NCBI GenBank assembly: GCA_023381615.1
Contig: JAMCQL010000047.1
Location: 24,657-88,656, forward strand
From: Bacteroidota bacterium
GTDB lineage: Bacteria > Bacteroidota > Ignavibacteria > Kryptoniales > JAKASW01
Direction: 5' to 3'
DNA: 64,000 nt
Shown here in pieces: positions 25,188 through 34,881 of the stretch. Position numbers and translations under genes: made by a program. The notes beneath the pieces were generated by a model. It was not told the origin of the DNA, searched no databases, and saw only the letters and a program-made list of their open reading frames with translations. Each line of letters opens with the position of its first letter. Positions within the stretch are counted from its first letter, which is position 1.

Positions 25188-27254
25188 TTACCAAATCTTT
25201 GCTCTGACACTATCCGGCCTGTACATCGGATCACCGGGTTTGCATCCGAAAGCCTCATAAAAAGGCGGGAAGTCTGAGAGAGGTCCATTTGCACGGAACA
25301 TGTTTGGTGAATGCGGGTCAACAATAAGTCTTTGTCTCAACGCCTGCGGCCTGTCGTTCTCCCGCCACATCTGCGCCCAAGCGAGGAAGAAACGCTGTTC
25401 CGGTGTAAAACCGTCAATCTTTGCAGGACGTGGTTTGTCCTTTAGGGTATTCTCGAACGCGTCAAAAGCAATTGACACGCCGCCGAGATCGGCTATGTTT
25501 TCTCCTTCGGTCAGTTTGCCGTTGATGTGCAGAGAATCGAGAACTGTGTAGCCGTCGAACTGCTTGACGAGGACATCAGCTTTCTTCTTAAAGTTTGCGG
25601 CATCTGATTTTGTCCACCAGTTCTTTAAATTGCCTTTCGCATCGAACTGGCTTCCTTGATCGTCAAAACCGTGTGTCATCTCGTGGCCGATGACTGCGCC
25701 CATTCCTCCGTAGTTTACAGCGTTATCTGCATTTGGATTGAAGAAAGGCGGCTGCAAAATTCCGGCAGGGAAAACAATCTCGTTCATTGAAGGATTGTAG
25801 TAAGCATTCACAGTCGGAGGTGTCATGCCCCATTCGGTTCGATCTACAGGCTTGCCTATCTTATTAATTTGGCGATTGAATTCGAATTCGTCCGCCCGCA
25901 TCACATTAAGAACATACGCGCCGCGGTCAATGTCCAAGCCGGCATAACTTCTCCACTTGTCGGGATATCCGATCTTGTTGACAATAGCTTTCAATTTTAC
26001 AAGCGCCTGTTTCTTTGTAGCCTCGCTCATCCAATCAAGATTCTTTATTCTTTCTGCGAAGGCGGCTTCAAGGTTGTGGACCATTTCTTCGGCGCGGGCT
26101 TTTGCTTGCGGCGAGAAATTCTCTTTTACATACAGCTTGCCGAGCGCAAATCCGACCGAACTGTTGATCGTTCCGACAACACGTTTCCACCTCGGCTGCA
26201 ATTTCTTGGCGCCCGTCAGTACAGTCCCATAAAAGTTGAAATGCTCATCAACAAAGTTCTGAGTCAAGTACGGAGACATTGCATTGATCAAATGCCAGCG
26301 TAAATAAACTTTCCAATCATTCAGCGGAATTTGTTTCAGCATCAAGCCAACTTCTTTCATAAACTTCGGCTGGGACACGTTGATCTTTTTTAAACCGGCT
26401 AATTTGAAATATCTGATGTACTTATTCCATGAAAAGTCTGGCGTCAAAGAATTTACCTGCGCCAAGGTCATCATGTGGTAAACTGCTTTCGGATCTCGCT
26501 GCTCGACTTTCGTCATCGAAGCTTCGGCAAGTCTGTGCTCGATCATCGTTACTGTCTTTGCTTCATCCGCGGCTTTATTTTCGTTGTCGCCTAACATCGT
26601 AAACATTTTCTTCATGTAGCTGTCGTATTCCTGCAATATTTCCTTCGACTGCTTGTCGGTCTTCGTATAATAGTCGCGGTCGGGCAGACTGAGCCCCGAT
26701 TGATGAAGAGTTGCGATCATCATCTTGCTGTTCTTGAAGTCTTGTCGAGACGAGAAATAGAACAAGACATTGACGCCTTGGCGTTGAAGCTTTGCAATGA
26801 CTTCTTGAAGTCCACTCAAGTTCTTGAGCGCTTCAATTTCTTTGAAGTATGGTTCGAGAGGTCTCAGCCCTTGGTTTTCAATGTCTGTCGTGTCCATTCC
26901 GCTGTAGTAGAAGTCCCCGACAAGCTGAGTGTCGCTTCCTTTCTTCGCATCGGGAGTTGCGGCTGCCTTCTCGGCGATCTCGTGCAGGATGTTCATGTTG
27001 CGATCATATAGTTCTGAGAAGCTGCCCCATCTGCTGAATTCGGGCGGGATAGGGTTCTTCTTGAGCCATTCGCCGTTGGCGTAAAGATAAAAATTCTGGC
27101 AGGGCTTGACAGAGGTATCAATGTTTGCCGGATCGAGCGGCGGTTTCGTCTGGCTTGCCGGCTTCTCTTGAGCCACGGTTTTAGAAGTTTCCACCGAAAT
27201 GGCTAAGAAAAGAGCAAGCAGAATAAGAGATGAAATTGCACGAAAGATTTTCAT
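25188..27254 (-). CDS. M13-family zinc metallopeptidase (neprilysin-like)
   Basis: The start is taken as the ATG at 27254, with AAGGA six bases upstream. The ATG at 27260 overlaps that site. The 688-residue product begins MKIFRAISSLILLALFLAIS, an N-terminal signal or anchor. The M13 N-terminal segment PCQNFYLYANGEWLKKNPIP follows. The catalytic zinc motif is VIGHEMTHGFDDQG (HExxH) and the third ligand is in ENIADLGGVSIAF. NAYYNPSMNEIVFPAGIL is the conserved substrate-site stretch. The product is probably periplasmic or outer-surface and cleaves peptides. The C-terminal KPGDPMYRPDSVRAKIW matches the usual C-terminal Trp ending. Confidence 0.96.
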   Translation of the reverse strand: MKIFRAISSLILLALFLAISVETSKTVAQEKPASQTKPPLDPANIDTSVKPCQNFYLYANGEWLKKNPIPPEFSRWGSFSELYDRNMNILHEIAEKAAATPDAKKGSDTQLVGDFYYSGMDTTDIENQGLRPLEPYFKEIEALKNLSGLQEVIAKLQRQGVNVLFYFSSRQDFKNSKMMIATLHQSGLSLPDRDYYTKTDKQSKEILQEYDSYMKKMFTMLGDNENKAADEAKTVTMIEHRLAEASMTKVEQRDPKAVYHMMTLAQVNSLTPDFSWNKYIRYFKLAGLKKINVSQPKFMKEVGLMLKQIPLNDWKVYLRWHLINAMSPYLTQNFVDEHFNFYGTVLTGAKKLQPRWKRVVGTINSSVGFALGKLYVKENFSPQAKARAEEMVHNLEAAFAERIKNLDWMSEATKKQALVKLKAIVNKIGYPDKWRSYAGLDIDRGAYVLNVMRADEFEFNRQINKIGKPVDRTEWGMTPPTVNAYYNPSMNEIVFPAGILQPPFFNPNADNAVNYGGMGAVIGHEMTHGFDDQGSQFDAKGNLKNWWTKSDAANFKKKADVLVKQFDGYTVLDSLHINGKLTEGENIADLGGVSIAFDAFENTLKDKPRPAKIDGFTPEQRFFLAWAQMWRENDRPQALRQRLIVDPHSPNMFRANGPLSDFPPFYEAFGCKPGDPMYRPDSVRAKIW

Positions 27255-27586
27255 GTGCATTCCTTTCTTTGTTGTTTAATGAAGTGCTTGAGGGAAGGTC
27301 GGATAAAGATTCGGTATGTCGTTTAGCGTAACCACCTCGTGTTTGCCAAACAGAAAGTTTGTTAACGAGAAAAACTTTACTACTCAAATTGTCGGTCGAA
27401 CACTAATCTAATGTTGCGGTGTTTTTAGAATTCGCTAAACGGAGTTCGAATAACAATTGTTTAGTCCTTTGCCGCTTTGGTCTTTAGTTGTTTTTCGAAA
27501 AGACAATGTAATCTATTTAGTCTTTAGACGAAAGTTACATGTTTGAGTAAATTGCTTTTTACCAACTATAAAAATAAATTTTCAAT
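27255..27586. other. Divergent intergenic region, AT-rich
   Basis: These 332 bases lie between the M13 peptidase gene (minus) and the SDR gene (plus). I see no gene and no strong hairpin. The stretch 27455-27530 repeats tttagtcttt-like words three times. Promoters for both sides are expected but not assigned. Confidence 0.5.
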
Positions 27587-28294
27587 GTGATTAAGCTTTC
27601 GGGTAAAGTTGCGCTGGTAACAGGCGGGTCGGTCGGAACGCGGCTTGCTCGCGCATTTTTGGAGGCTGGCTGTAAGGTTGCTCTTGTCTACAGGAATCCG
27701 GCGAGGGGAAATGAGCTTGATAAGGAATTCGCCAGTTATTCCGGCGCGTTTCTGCCGCTGCAAGCCGATCTATCAAATTTCAAAGACGCAAAAAGCGCCG
27801 TCAATTCAGTGAGGAGCAAATTTGGAAGGATTGATTTCCTACTTAATTCGCTCGGTGGTTGGATCGGCGGAAAGAAGCTGCATGAGCACACAACTTCCGA
27901 GCTTCAAAAAATGTTCTCTATAGATGTGGTGCCGACTTTCAATGTTATGTCTCAAGTGCTGCCTGTTATGGCTGAAGGGAAATTCGGGAGAGTAGTGAAT
28001 TTCATCTCATTGCAGGTCTTCGGAAATGGAGCGGGGAACTCTATCTATGCCGCATCCAAGTCGGCAGTCCTTGCGCTTTCAAAAGCCGCCGCCGAAGAGT
28101 ACAAGAATTCCGGAATTTCGGTCTACACAATTGCGCCCTCGACGATCGACACAGAGAACAACAGAAAAGCTATGCCGAAAGCCGACACGAGCAAATGGGT
28201 AAAGATTGAAGAAATTGTGGATGCGACTTTGTTTTTGTGCGCCGCAGGCGATTCTTTAAACGGAACAATTTTAAAATTTCCAGGGAAACTATAA
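27587..28294 (+). CDS. Short-chain dehydrogenase/reductase
   Basis: The 235-residue product starts at GTG 27587. The overlapping ATG at 27585 is followed by a stop in its frame. The Rossmann motif is ALVTGGSVGTRLARAF, the catalytic motif is YAASKSAV (Tyr-x3-Lys), and a Ser before it (NFISLQ) fits the triad. The NNAG motif is altered to NSLGG. The C-terminal APSTIDTENNRKAMP follows the usual SDR lid. The substrate is unknown. It is the first gene of a tight run (1-base overlap with yqeY), so it may be part of a DNA-maintenance operon by position only. Confidence 0.92.
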   Translation: MIKLSGKVALVTGGSVGTRLARAFLEAGCKVALVYRNPARGNELDKEFASYSGAFLPLQADLSNFKDAKSAVNSVRSKFGRIDFLLNSLGGWIGGKKLHEHTTSELQKMFSIDVVPTFNVMSQVLPVMAEGKFGRVVNFISLQVFGNGAGNSIYAASKSAVLALSKAAAEEYKNSGISVYTIAPSTIDTENNRKAMPKADTSKWVKIEEIVDATLFLCAAGDSLNGTILKFPGKL

Positions 28295-28752
28295 TGACTT
28301 TGAAGGAAACGTTAAGCGACCATATCAAAAATGCAATGCTTCAGAAAGATGCACTGCGTCTCGGAACATTGCGAATGATCAAAGCAAAACTTCTAGAGAA
28401 AGAAGTTGAGAAGCGGACAAGCCCCGATAAAGTCGGGGTGACGGCTGAAGATGAAATGCAGGTTCTAATAAGCTCCGCCAAAATGAGAAAAGAGTCGATT
28501 GAAGAATTCGAAAAAGCGGGTCGGAAGGATCTTGCCGACAAAGAGCGAGCAGAACTTGAAATAATTCAAGAATATCTTCCGAAGCAAATGAGCCGCGGGG
28601 AAGTCGAAAAAATTGTCAATGAACTTGCTGTGTCGCTCGGCGCGCAGACTCAAAAAGACTTCGGTAAACTCATGGGGGCAGTAATGAAGGAATTGCGCGG
28701 CAAAGTCGATGGAAAGATTGTTCAAGAAGTTGTGAAAGCGAAACTGGGATGA
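28294..28752 (+). CDS. yqeY: GatB/YqeY domain protein
   Basis: The 152-residue product begins MTLKETLSDHIKNAMLQKD. The ATG shares its first base with the preceding stop codon. An in-frame ATG at 28237 is inside the SDR gene and is not needed. The sequence RLGTLRMIKAKLLEKEVEKR and the C-terminal KDFGKLMGAVMKELRGKVDG are standard YqeY features, related to the tail domain of GatB that contacts tRNA. Stand-alone YqeY proteins have no firm function. It overlaps cvpA by four bases. Confidence 0.93.
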   Translation: MTLKETLSDHIKNAMLQKDALRLGTLRMIKAKLLEKEVEKRTSPDKVGVTAEDEMQVLISSAKMRKESIEEFEKAGRKDLADKERAELEIIQEYLPKQMSRGEVEKIVNELAVSLGAQTQKDFGKLMGAVMKELRGKVDGKIVQEVVKAKLG

Positions 28753-29264
28753 TAAGCGGATTTGACATCATCTTGATTATTGCGCTCATCGCCTTTGCTG
28801 TGCACGGGTTTTCAAAGGGCTTATTCAGCAAGCTGCTCTCGCTCGCCGCAATCGTAGCGGGAATTATCATTGCCGCAAAGTATTCTAAGAGGATCGCTCT
28901 CTTCGTCGGAAATATCTTGGGCACGAGCGAAATGGCCAGCGGTATAATCGGGCTGGTCATCTTATTTGCGGTGCTTTTTTTCATTGCCGGACTACTTTCA
29001 AAAGGACTGCGGAAAGTATCTATTTTACAGTTATTGGACAAGTTCGGCGGAGCAATTTTCGGTCTCTTGGAGGGAGCGCTCTTGCTCAGCCTCTTGCTGC
29101 TGATTCTTTCAATCTTTGACATTCCCGCGCCCGGGCCTTCGCGTGAAAAATCTTTTATGTATAAACCTGTAAAGAATTTTGCAGGTGTTGTCTACAAAAC
29201 TTTCATTATGAAATCATCGACCGAAAAATACATAGATGAATTCTTCAGTCCTCCTCGCAAATGA
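28749..29264 (+). CDS. CvpA-family membrane protein
   Basis: The 171-residue product has four predicted helices (GFDIILIIALIAFAVHGFSK; LSLAAIVAGIIIAAKY; ASGIIGLVILFAVLFFIAGL; LEGALLLSLLLLILSIF). The helix-loop pattern with G-F-x-x-G after helix 1 (HGFSKGLFSKL) is typical of CvpA/colicin V production proteins. It overlaps yqeY and mutS2 by four bases each. Adjacency of cvpA to mutS2 is widespread in bacteria and supports the call. The molecular function is unclear. Confidence 0.92.
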   Translation: MISGFDIILIIALIAFAVHGFSKGLFSKLLSLAAIVAGIIIAAKYSKRIALFVGNILGTSEMASGIIGLVILFAVLFFIAGLLSKGLRKVSILQLLDKFGGAIFGLLEGALLLSLLLLILSIFDIPAPGPSREKSFMYKPVKNFAGVVYKTFIMKSSTEKYIDEFFSPPRK

Positions 29265-31621
29265 TTGAACGCGATTCCGAATTACTTCGCTCGTTCGAAA
29301 AGCTTGAATTTCCGAAGTTAATCTCATTCCTAAAGACTCTTTGCCAGACCGAGCTTGGCGAGAAATATTTAGATGATATCCCGCTTATTTTCGACAAGGG
29401 TTCGCTGGAAAAAGAATATGTACTTGTCGATCAAGCGCATTCTCTAAGTGTCCGAAATATTTTTCCGGATTTAACAGGAGTCAAGGATGTGCGCGCCTCA
29501 CTCGCTCGCGCATCAAAAGAAGGAAGTTTCCTGCTCGGGAAAGAACTCCGCGATATCTCAAAACTCCTGCACGTTGTGGAGTCGGCGCGAAAAAGTCTGC
29601 TGAAACAGAAGAATGAACTTCGGGAAATTTCCGAGATCGGCTTTCAACTATATCCCGATTCGATTTTAGAGTTCAATATCAACAGGGCAATGGACGAAGA
29701 AGGAAACGTCCGCGACGATGCGAGCAAAGAGCTGCATAGGATAAGAGCGAGTTTGAATCACACACGAAGCACGCTTCGGAAGAAAATCATGACGATCGCC
29801 CGCTCATTTTCCGAAATGGAATATTCCGAAGAAGATATTTTTACTCAGCGCGACGGGCGTCTAGTTTTACCGGTGAAAGCTGAATTTAAGAGGCAGATTC
29901 CGGGTTTAATTCACGGTTCAAGCGCAACGGGGCAGACGGTATTCATCGAGCCGTCTTTTGCGGTCGATCTAAATAATGAAGTCATTTCTCTTCAATTCGA
30001 AGAACAGAGAGAGATCGAAAAGATACTTCGCGAGCTTACAGAGAGAATAAGGGGAGTTGTTCCGCAGCTTGTTCAAGATGTCGAGGTGATTGCTTATCTC
30101 GACAGTTTTTACGCGAGGGCGGTTTACGCAATGCGTTTAAGAGCGGTCGTGCCTGCGGTTGGAGTGGTGAAAGTGCCGCGGCTTGTCAAGGCAAGACATC
30201 CGCTGCTCGTCATAAAAATGGGACGGGATAAGGTAACTCCGATTGATATGTTTTTGGATGACACAACTCATGCAGTTGTCATAAGCGGCCCCAATTCCGG
30301 CGGGAAGACCGTGACGTTGAAGACAGTAGGTTTATTTGTTCTCTGCAATCTTGCTGCAATTCCGCTTACCGCCGATCCCGGAACGGAACTTCCTATCTAC
30401 GAAAATATTTTTACGGACATTGGTGATGAGCAGTCAATTGAAAATGACCTAAGCACCTTCACTTCACGAATTAAACATTTTGTGGAAGTGCTTCTAAAGG
30501 CTAATGACAAATCAATGGTGCTTGTAGATGAATTCGGAGAAGAAACCGAGCCGGCGGAAGGAGCGGCGCTTGCTTCTGCGATGCTCGAAGATTTGCGGGA
30601 CATAGGCTCGACATCTTTCGTTACTACGCACAACTCCGGTTTGAAAGTCTTTGCCGCCGATGCGCCGGGGATGTTAAATGCTGCGATGGAATTTGACCAG
30701 AAGACTCTCACGCCTACGTACAAACTCGTTCTTGGAAGGCCCGGTTCCAGTTATGCTTTCGAGATTGCTCAGAGAACCGGTTTGAAGCAGAAGATAGTTG
30801 AACGTGCACGAAAGTATGTCGGTGAAGGCAGAGACAAACTTGAGAATCTGCTTTTGAGAGTCGAACAGCTTGAAAATGAGCTGCGCGACAGGGTTATCGA
30901 AATAAAAAAAGAGCAAGAGCTTGCTGAGACGATGCGTCAGGATTATGAGAAGAAAATTCATTCCGCGAAAAAAGAAGCGTCGGAAATCAGGAACAAAGCC
31001 GTTGATGAATCCGAAAAGATGGTCGTCGAGCTGAATCGAAAGATCGAAAATATAATTCGTGAAATTCGTGAATCGAATGCTGAAAAGGAAACCATCAAGC
31101 GCGCGCACGTTCAAATCGATGAGATGAAACAACAGGTTGTGAAATTGAAAGCGACTGAGCAAGCCGCTCGAACAAAGGGCTTTCAAATTGGCGATCCCGT
31201 TCTGATAAAAGGGACACTCCTTGCCGGAGAAGTAGTCGAGAAGTCCAATGAAAAGGGCGAGCTTTTAGTAGAAGTCAACGGTTTGAAGATGCGTGTTCAC
31301 GAGAGTGAGCTTCAGGAAACGACGCGAAGCAAAATGGCAAAGGGTGAAATCACAGTCGAAGTGCAATCCGGGATTCCAACCGAGGTGGATATTCGTGGCA
31401 TGAGGCCGTATGAAATTCAGACTTCAGTAGAGAAGTTCTTGGATGACGCTTATCTCGGCGGCTTGAAGCAAGTGGAAATAGTTCATGGCACAGGTACGGG
31501 ATCGCTGCGAAGGGCGGTCGAACAACTGCTGAAAGTTCATCCGTTTGTAGTTTCATTCAGAACTGGCGAACTTGGCGAAGGTGGACAAGGTGTTACGGTT
31601 GTCTCGCTGAGAGCAGATTGA
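29261..31621 (+). CDS. mutS2: MutS2 endonuclease / ribosome-rescue ATPase
   Basis: The 786-residue product has the MutS core without the mismatch-binding domain. Walker A is GPNSGGKT at 343-350, followed by DEFGEETEPAEGAALASAML (Walker B) and the signature FTSRIKHFVEV. The coiled coil at about 520-640 (RVEQLENELRDRVIEIKKEQ) is followed by a KOW-like segment (GDPVLIKGTLLAGEV) and a C-terminal Smr domain (VDIRGMRPYEIQ; VEIVHGTGTGSLRRAV). MutS2 limits recombination in some bacteria and splits collided ribosomes in others. It is the last gene of the SDR-yqeY-cvpA-mutS2 run. Confidence 0.98.
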   Translation: MIERDSELLRSFEKLEFPKLISFLKTLCQTELGEKYLDDIPLIFDKGSLEKEYVLVDQAHSLSVRNIFPDLTGVKDVRASLARASKEGSFLLGKELRDISKLLHVVESARKSLLKQKNELREISEIGFQLYPDSILEFNINRAMDEEGNVRDDASKELHRIRASLNHTRSTLRKKIMTIARSFSEMEYSEEDIFTQRDGRLVLPVKAEFKRQIPGLIHGSSATGQTVFIEPSFAVDLNNEVISLQFEEQREIEKILRELTERIRGVVPQLVQDVEVIAYLDSFYARAVYAMRLRAVVPAVGVVKVPRLVKARHPLLVIKMGRDKVTPIDMFLDDTTHAVVISGPNSGGKTVTLKTVGLFVLCNLAAIPLTADPGTELPIYENIFTDIGDEQSIENDLSTFTSRIKHFVEVLLKANDKSMVLVDEFGEETEPAEGAALASAMLEDLRDIGSTSFVTTHNSGLKVFAADAPGMLNAAMEFDQKTLTPTYKLVLGRPGSSYAFEIAQRTGLKQKIVERARKYVGEGRDKLENLLLRVEQLENELRDRVIEIKKEQELAETMRQDYEKKIHSAKKEASEIRNKAVDESEKMVVELNRKIENIIREIRESNAEKETIKRAHVQIDEMKQQVVKLKATEQAARTKGFQIGDPVLIKGTLLAGEVVEKSNEKGELLVEVNGLKMRVHESELQETTRSKMAKGEITVEVQSGIPTEVDIRGMRPYEIQTSVEKFLDDAYLGGLKQVEIVHGTGTGSLRRAVEQLLKVHPFVVSFRTGELGEGGQGVTVVSLRAD

Positions 31622-31943
31622 ATCTAAGATCGGAAATCTGAGACTGAAGATCTTCTATTTAAAATCCTAACGCGAACGAGCCGGAACCAGATCGAGAAAG
31701 AGCAATAGCACACGGACTGCACAGATGACACTGATTCCCACTGACCATTTTATTTCTTTCCGACCGCTCGTAGAGATTCTTCTCCTAAACTTTGCTCTTC
31801 ACGAAAGTAACAACGCTTCGATATGCAGATGGTTTTGATCCGAGTTATTCGTGTTCTATTATGTCTTTCCATTCGGCTTTTGATTAAATTTCATCATCAA
31901 GCTATTAGTTTGTTCACAAACATTAAATTCAAACAAACCTGAA
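31622..31943. other. Intergenic region with a split palindromic repeat
   Basis: No gene is seen in these 322 bases. 31703-31745 reads caatagcacacggactgcac onward and matches the left arm of the long palindrome at 51546-51650. 31840-31861 (gagttattcgtgttctatta) matches its right arm. The two arms are separated by about 95 unrelated bases, as if a copy had been expanded or decayed. The upstream part 31622-31660 holds the small palindrome gaagatcttc. Confidence 0.55.
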
Positions 31944-33449
31944 ATGAGCAGGCAAATCAAAAAAATACTTGTCGCCAACCGCGGAGAAATTACGCTGAGA
32001 ATTATGCGGACGATAAGGGAAATGGGAAGGCAATCTGTTGCGATTTATTCTGATGTTGATATCGCGATGCCGTTCGTCCGTTACGCCGACGAAGCGTATT
32101 CACTCGAAGGGAAAGAAGCCCGCGAGACTTATCTCGACATACCAAAAATTATTTCAATTGCTCGCAAAGCAAAAGTTGATGCAATTCATCCGGGCTATGG
32201 GTTCTTATCTGAAAATTCGGAGTTCGCGCGCGAAGTGGGAAAGGCGGGAATTATTTTCATTGGTCCACGTGCCGACGTAATCAAGTCGATGGGCGACAAA
32301 ACGGAAGCGCGAAAGTTGGTCAGCGGTTACGGTGTGCCTGTTGTGCCCGGAACACCGAATTCTATCGATGACTTAAGAGAGGCGAAAGAAGCTGCGAGAA
32401 AAATCGGATATCCAATTTTAGTGAAAGCAGCAGCTGGCGGTGGCGGAAAAGGAATGCGTCTCGTTAAAGAAGAGAGCGAGCTTGAGTCCAGTTTGCGCGG
32501 TGCACAATCAGAGGCGCTATCGGCTTTCGGAGACAACCGGATTTTCATAGAAAAATATATCGTTAACCCACGCCATATCGAATTTCAGATCCTTGCCGAC
32601 AATTACGGAAATGTTGTTCATCTTTTCGAACGTGAGTGTTCAATTCAAAGGCGCCACCAAAAAGTGGTTGAGGAAACGCCCTCCATGGCACTGACGCCGG
32701 AGCTTCGCGAGGAAATGGGAGACGCCGCCATAAATGCGGCGAAAGCTTGCGGCTACTCTAATGCAGGAACGGTAGAGTTTATTCTTGGCGAAGATGGGAA
32801 ATACTATTTCCTCGAGATGAACACCAGACTGCAGGTTGAACATCCGATTACCGAAGCGACTACTGGAATTGATATTGTTCGCAAGCAGATAAAGATAGCT
32901 GAAGGAAATAAACTGGACTTTTCGCAAAAGGAAATAACGAGGAGAGGGCATTCAATCGAAAGTCGTATTTACGCCGAGGATGTTTTCAACGGTTTCCTGC
33001 CGGATACCGGAACATTGAAAATGCTGCGCGAGCCTGTGGGGAATGGCGTGCGCGTCGATTCCGGTGTCGAAAGCGGAAGCGAGATCTCCGTTTACTACGA
33101 TTCCATGATCGCAAAGCTGAGTGTTTGGGATACATCGAGAGAACATGCAATAAAAAAGATGCTGCGTGCTCTGGATGAATACGTGATCGTCGGAGTAAAG
33201 ACAACCATACCTTTCTGCAAGTTTGTCTTAGAAAGCGATGACTTCAGAGGAGGAAAGTATTCCACGCATTTTGTTGAGAAACATTGGAACGCTGAAGGAT
33301 TGAAGATCAATAATTTTGCGAACGACGGATTGGATGCAGCAGTCATAGTCGCCGCCTCACGATTAAAAAAGAAATCGAACAAGCAAAACAGCACGGAGAG
33401 ATCGGAGAAAATAAAATCCAATTGGCGCGACGGGAGGTTTGAAAGCTGA
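31944..33449 (+). CDS. accC: Biotin carboxylase (acetyl/propionyl-CoA carboxylase alpha type)
   Basis: The 501-residue ATP-grasp enzyme carboxylates biotin with bicarbonate. Landmarks: KILVANRGEITLRIMRTIRE at the start, HPGYGFLSENSEFA, the ATP lid KAAAGGGGKGMRLV, ERECSIQRRHQKV, and the catalytic FLEMNTRLQVEHPITE. About 50 residues beyond the usual AccC end form a Lys/Ser-rich tail. It overlaps the biotin carrier gene by one base (TGATG). The pairing with a long carrier protein resembles acyl-CoA carboxylase alpha subunits split in two. No carboxyltransferase gene follows. Confidence 0.94.
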   Translation: MSRQIKKILVANRGEITLRIMRTIREMGRQSVAIYSDVDIAMPFVRYADEAYSLEGKEARETYLDIPKIISIARKAKVDAIHPGYGFLSENSEFAREVGKAGIIFIGPRADVIKSMGDKTEARKLVSGYGVPVVPGTPNSIDDLREAKEAARKIGYPILVKAAAGGGGKGMRLVKEESELESSLRGAQSEALSAFGDNRIFIEKYIVNPRHIEFQILADNYGNVVHLFERECSIQRRHQKVVEETPSMALTPELREEMGDAAINAAKACGYSNAGTVEFILGEDGKYYFLEMNTRLQVEHPITEATTGIDIVRKQIKIAEGNKLDFSQKEITRRGHSIESRIYAEDVFNGFLPDTGTLKMLREPVGNGVRVDSGVESGSEISVYYDSMIAKLSVWDTSREHAIKKMLRALDEYVIVGVKTTIPFCKFVLESDDFRGGKYSTHFVEKHWNAEGLKINNFANDGLDAAVIVAASRLKKKSNKQNSTERSEKIKSNWRDGRFES

Positions 33450-33937
33450 TGCCGGCTATTCTGATTGACAATATGGTTGTTAATTTCTCAGTTCAAGACG
33501 GCGCCGTGTCGTTCAATGGCAAGATAATCGGACACGTAATTCTACGTGACCAGGAGGGACGACTGCTTGTCAAAATAGGAAACAGCGTGAGAGAGATAAT
33601 CTATTTTGAAAATGAGGAGAACATAGAAATTTCCACGAGCGGTGGACGTTCGACATTCAAGGTGCTCAGTGACCGGGACCTATTCCTCAGGAATTTTCAA
33701 TCGGAGAAGTCGAGCCGTCATCTACATTCTGAGATTAAAGCGCCGATGCCGGGATTAGTCGTCACAGTTCTGGTGAAGAAAGGGGATAGCATAAAGCAAG
33801 GGGCAACGTTAGCTATACTCGAAGCCATGAAAATGGAGAATGAAATACGGACGCCGCGGGATGCGGAAGTTGCGGATGTGTTAGTCAAAGACGGGGACGT
33901 AGTCGAAAAAGATCAAGTGATAGTAACCCTTCAGTAA
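33449..33937 (+). CDS. Biotin carboxyl carrier protein
   Basis: The 162-residue product carries the biotinyl domain at about 95-162: APMPGLVVTVLVKKGDSIKQ, then LAILEAMKMENEI with the biotinylated Lys in the MKM motif, then DVLVKDGDVVEKDQVIVTL. The N-terminal 90 residues form a beta-rich domain similar to the BT linker region of propionyl-CoA carboxylase alpha subunits and have no Pro/Ala-rich linker. It works with the overlapping biotin carboxylase gene. The acyl-CoA substrate is set by a carboxyltransferase that is not in this window next to it. Confidence 0.93.
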   Translation: MPAILIDNMVVNFSVQDGAVSFNGKIIGHVILRDQEGRLLVKIGNSVREIIYFENEENIEISTSGGRSTFKVLSDRDLFLRNFQSEKSSRHLHSEIKAPMPGLVVTVLVKKGDSIKQGATLAILEAMKMENEIRTPRDAEVADVLVKDGDVVEKDQVIVTLQ

Positions 33938-34300
33938 AACATTTTCTTGCTTTAGTCTTTTTGAGGAACTTTTTTTCAATTTTGGTATTGAAAAGAAAGT
34001 CAGATGAGTATATATTTTTCGCCGAGGTTCTACGAGAGGACAATAATTAAGCAGCACAGAAGTATTACAACAACATCTTTTAATTAATGATAATGCTTTT
34101 GAGCCAAACACGGTTGAGATAGTGTGAGTAAGTTTTTGTTCACAGCCTCAATGCGATGATTTGGTAGTTGAATTTCTCAACATACTGGAGTACCGTTGCA
34201 AGTTCTGCACCACCTTACTTCCTATTATTATTTTGTTCGGTTTAGCAAATACCATTTCCATTCTGAAACTTCAAAAATATTCTTGGGTGAATAAACCGCA
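33938..34300. other. Leader region of the respiratory operon
   Basis: These 363 bases separate the biotin carrier gene and actA. No ORF with gene-like features and no strong terminator hairpin was found. The region is AT-rich (for example 33975-34020 and 34060-34090) and must hold the main promoter of the act-cox locus, but I cannot point to a reliable -35/-10 pair. Confidence 0.45.
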
Positions 34301-34870
34301 ATGAACAGGACTCTTCTGGAATATACGCTGCGGGTTCGCGTCCCTGTGCTCATTTTTGTGGCGATGACCTCGATTACAGTTACTTACTTTGTAACAAGAC
34401 CTGCAAGGGAAGGCATCGGTTACGCACCAAAGCAGCCAATCGCTTTTTCGCACAAGCTCCACGTAGGCACAATGAAAATTGATTGTGCATACTGCCACAT
34501 CGGTGTTTATAGGTCGAGATACGCAGTTGTTCCAGCTGTAAGCACTTGTATGAACTGCCACACGATTGCAAAAAAAACACAACCCGTAATAATTAAACTC
34601 ACAAAATACTACGACGAAGGAAAACCAATTCCCTGGAAACGAGTCCAAAAGCTTCCCGATTACGTTTATTTCAGTCACAGTTTCCACGTGAATACGGGGA
34701 TCAAATGTCAGGACTGTCACGGCAGAGTACAGGATATGGACGTGATCAAGCAAGTTTCTTCGTTCACAATGTCTGCATGTTTGGATTGCCACAGAAATGC
34801 TCCGCAGCGTCTTTCGTACATTCCGAACGTTAAACCCGGCCCGACGTATTGCGTGGCTTGCCACAGGTAA
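34301..34870 (+). CDS. actA: Alternative complex III subunit ActA, pentaheme cytochrome c
   Basis: The 189-residue product has one N-terminal membrane anchor (RVPVLIFVAMTSITVTYFVT) and five CxxCH heme sites: CAYCH, CMNCH, CQDCH, CLDCH and CVACH. Five hemes in a periplasmic domain with one helix is the ActA layout. It passes electrons within alternative complex III, the quinol:cytochrome c (or HiPIP) oxidoreductase that replaces bc1. It heads an uninterrupted plus-strand run through actF and into the cytochrome oxidase genes. The distal His ligands cannot be assigned with certainty, but free His residues (SHKLH, SHSFH) fit bis-His coordination. Confidence 0.96.
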   Translation: MNRTLLEYTLRVRVPVLIFVAMTSITVTYFVTRPAREGIGYAPKQPIAFSHKLHVGTMKIDCAYCHIGVYRSRYAVVPAVSTCMNCHTIAKKTQPVIIKLTKYYDEGKPIPWKRVQKLPDYVYFSHSFHVNTGIKCQDCHGRVQDMDVIKQVSSFTMSACLDCHRNAPQRLSYIPNVKPGPTYCVACHR

Positions 34871-34881
34871 GGGAAGGAAAA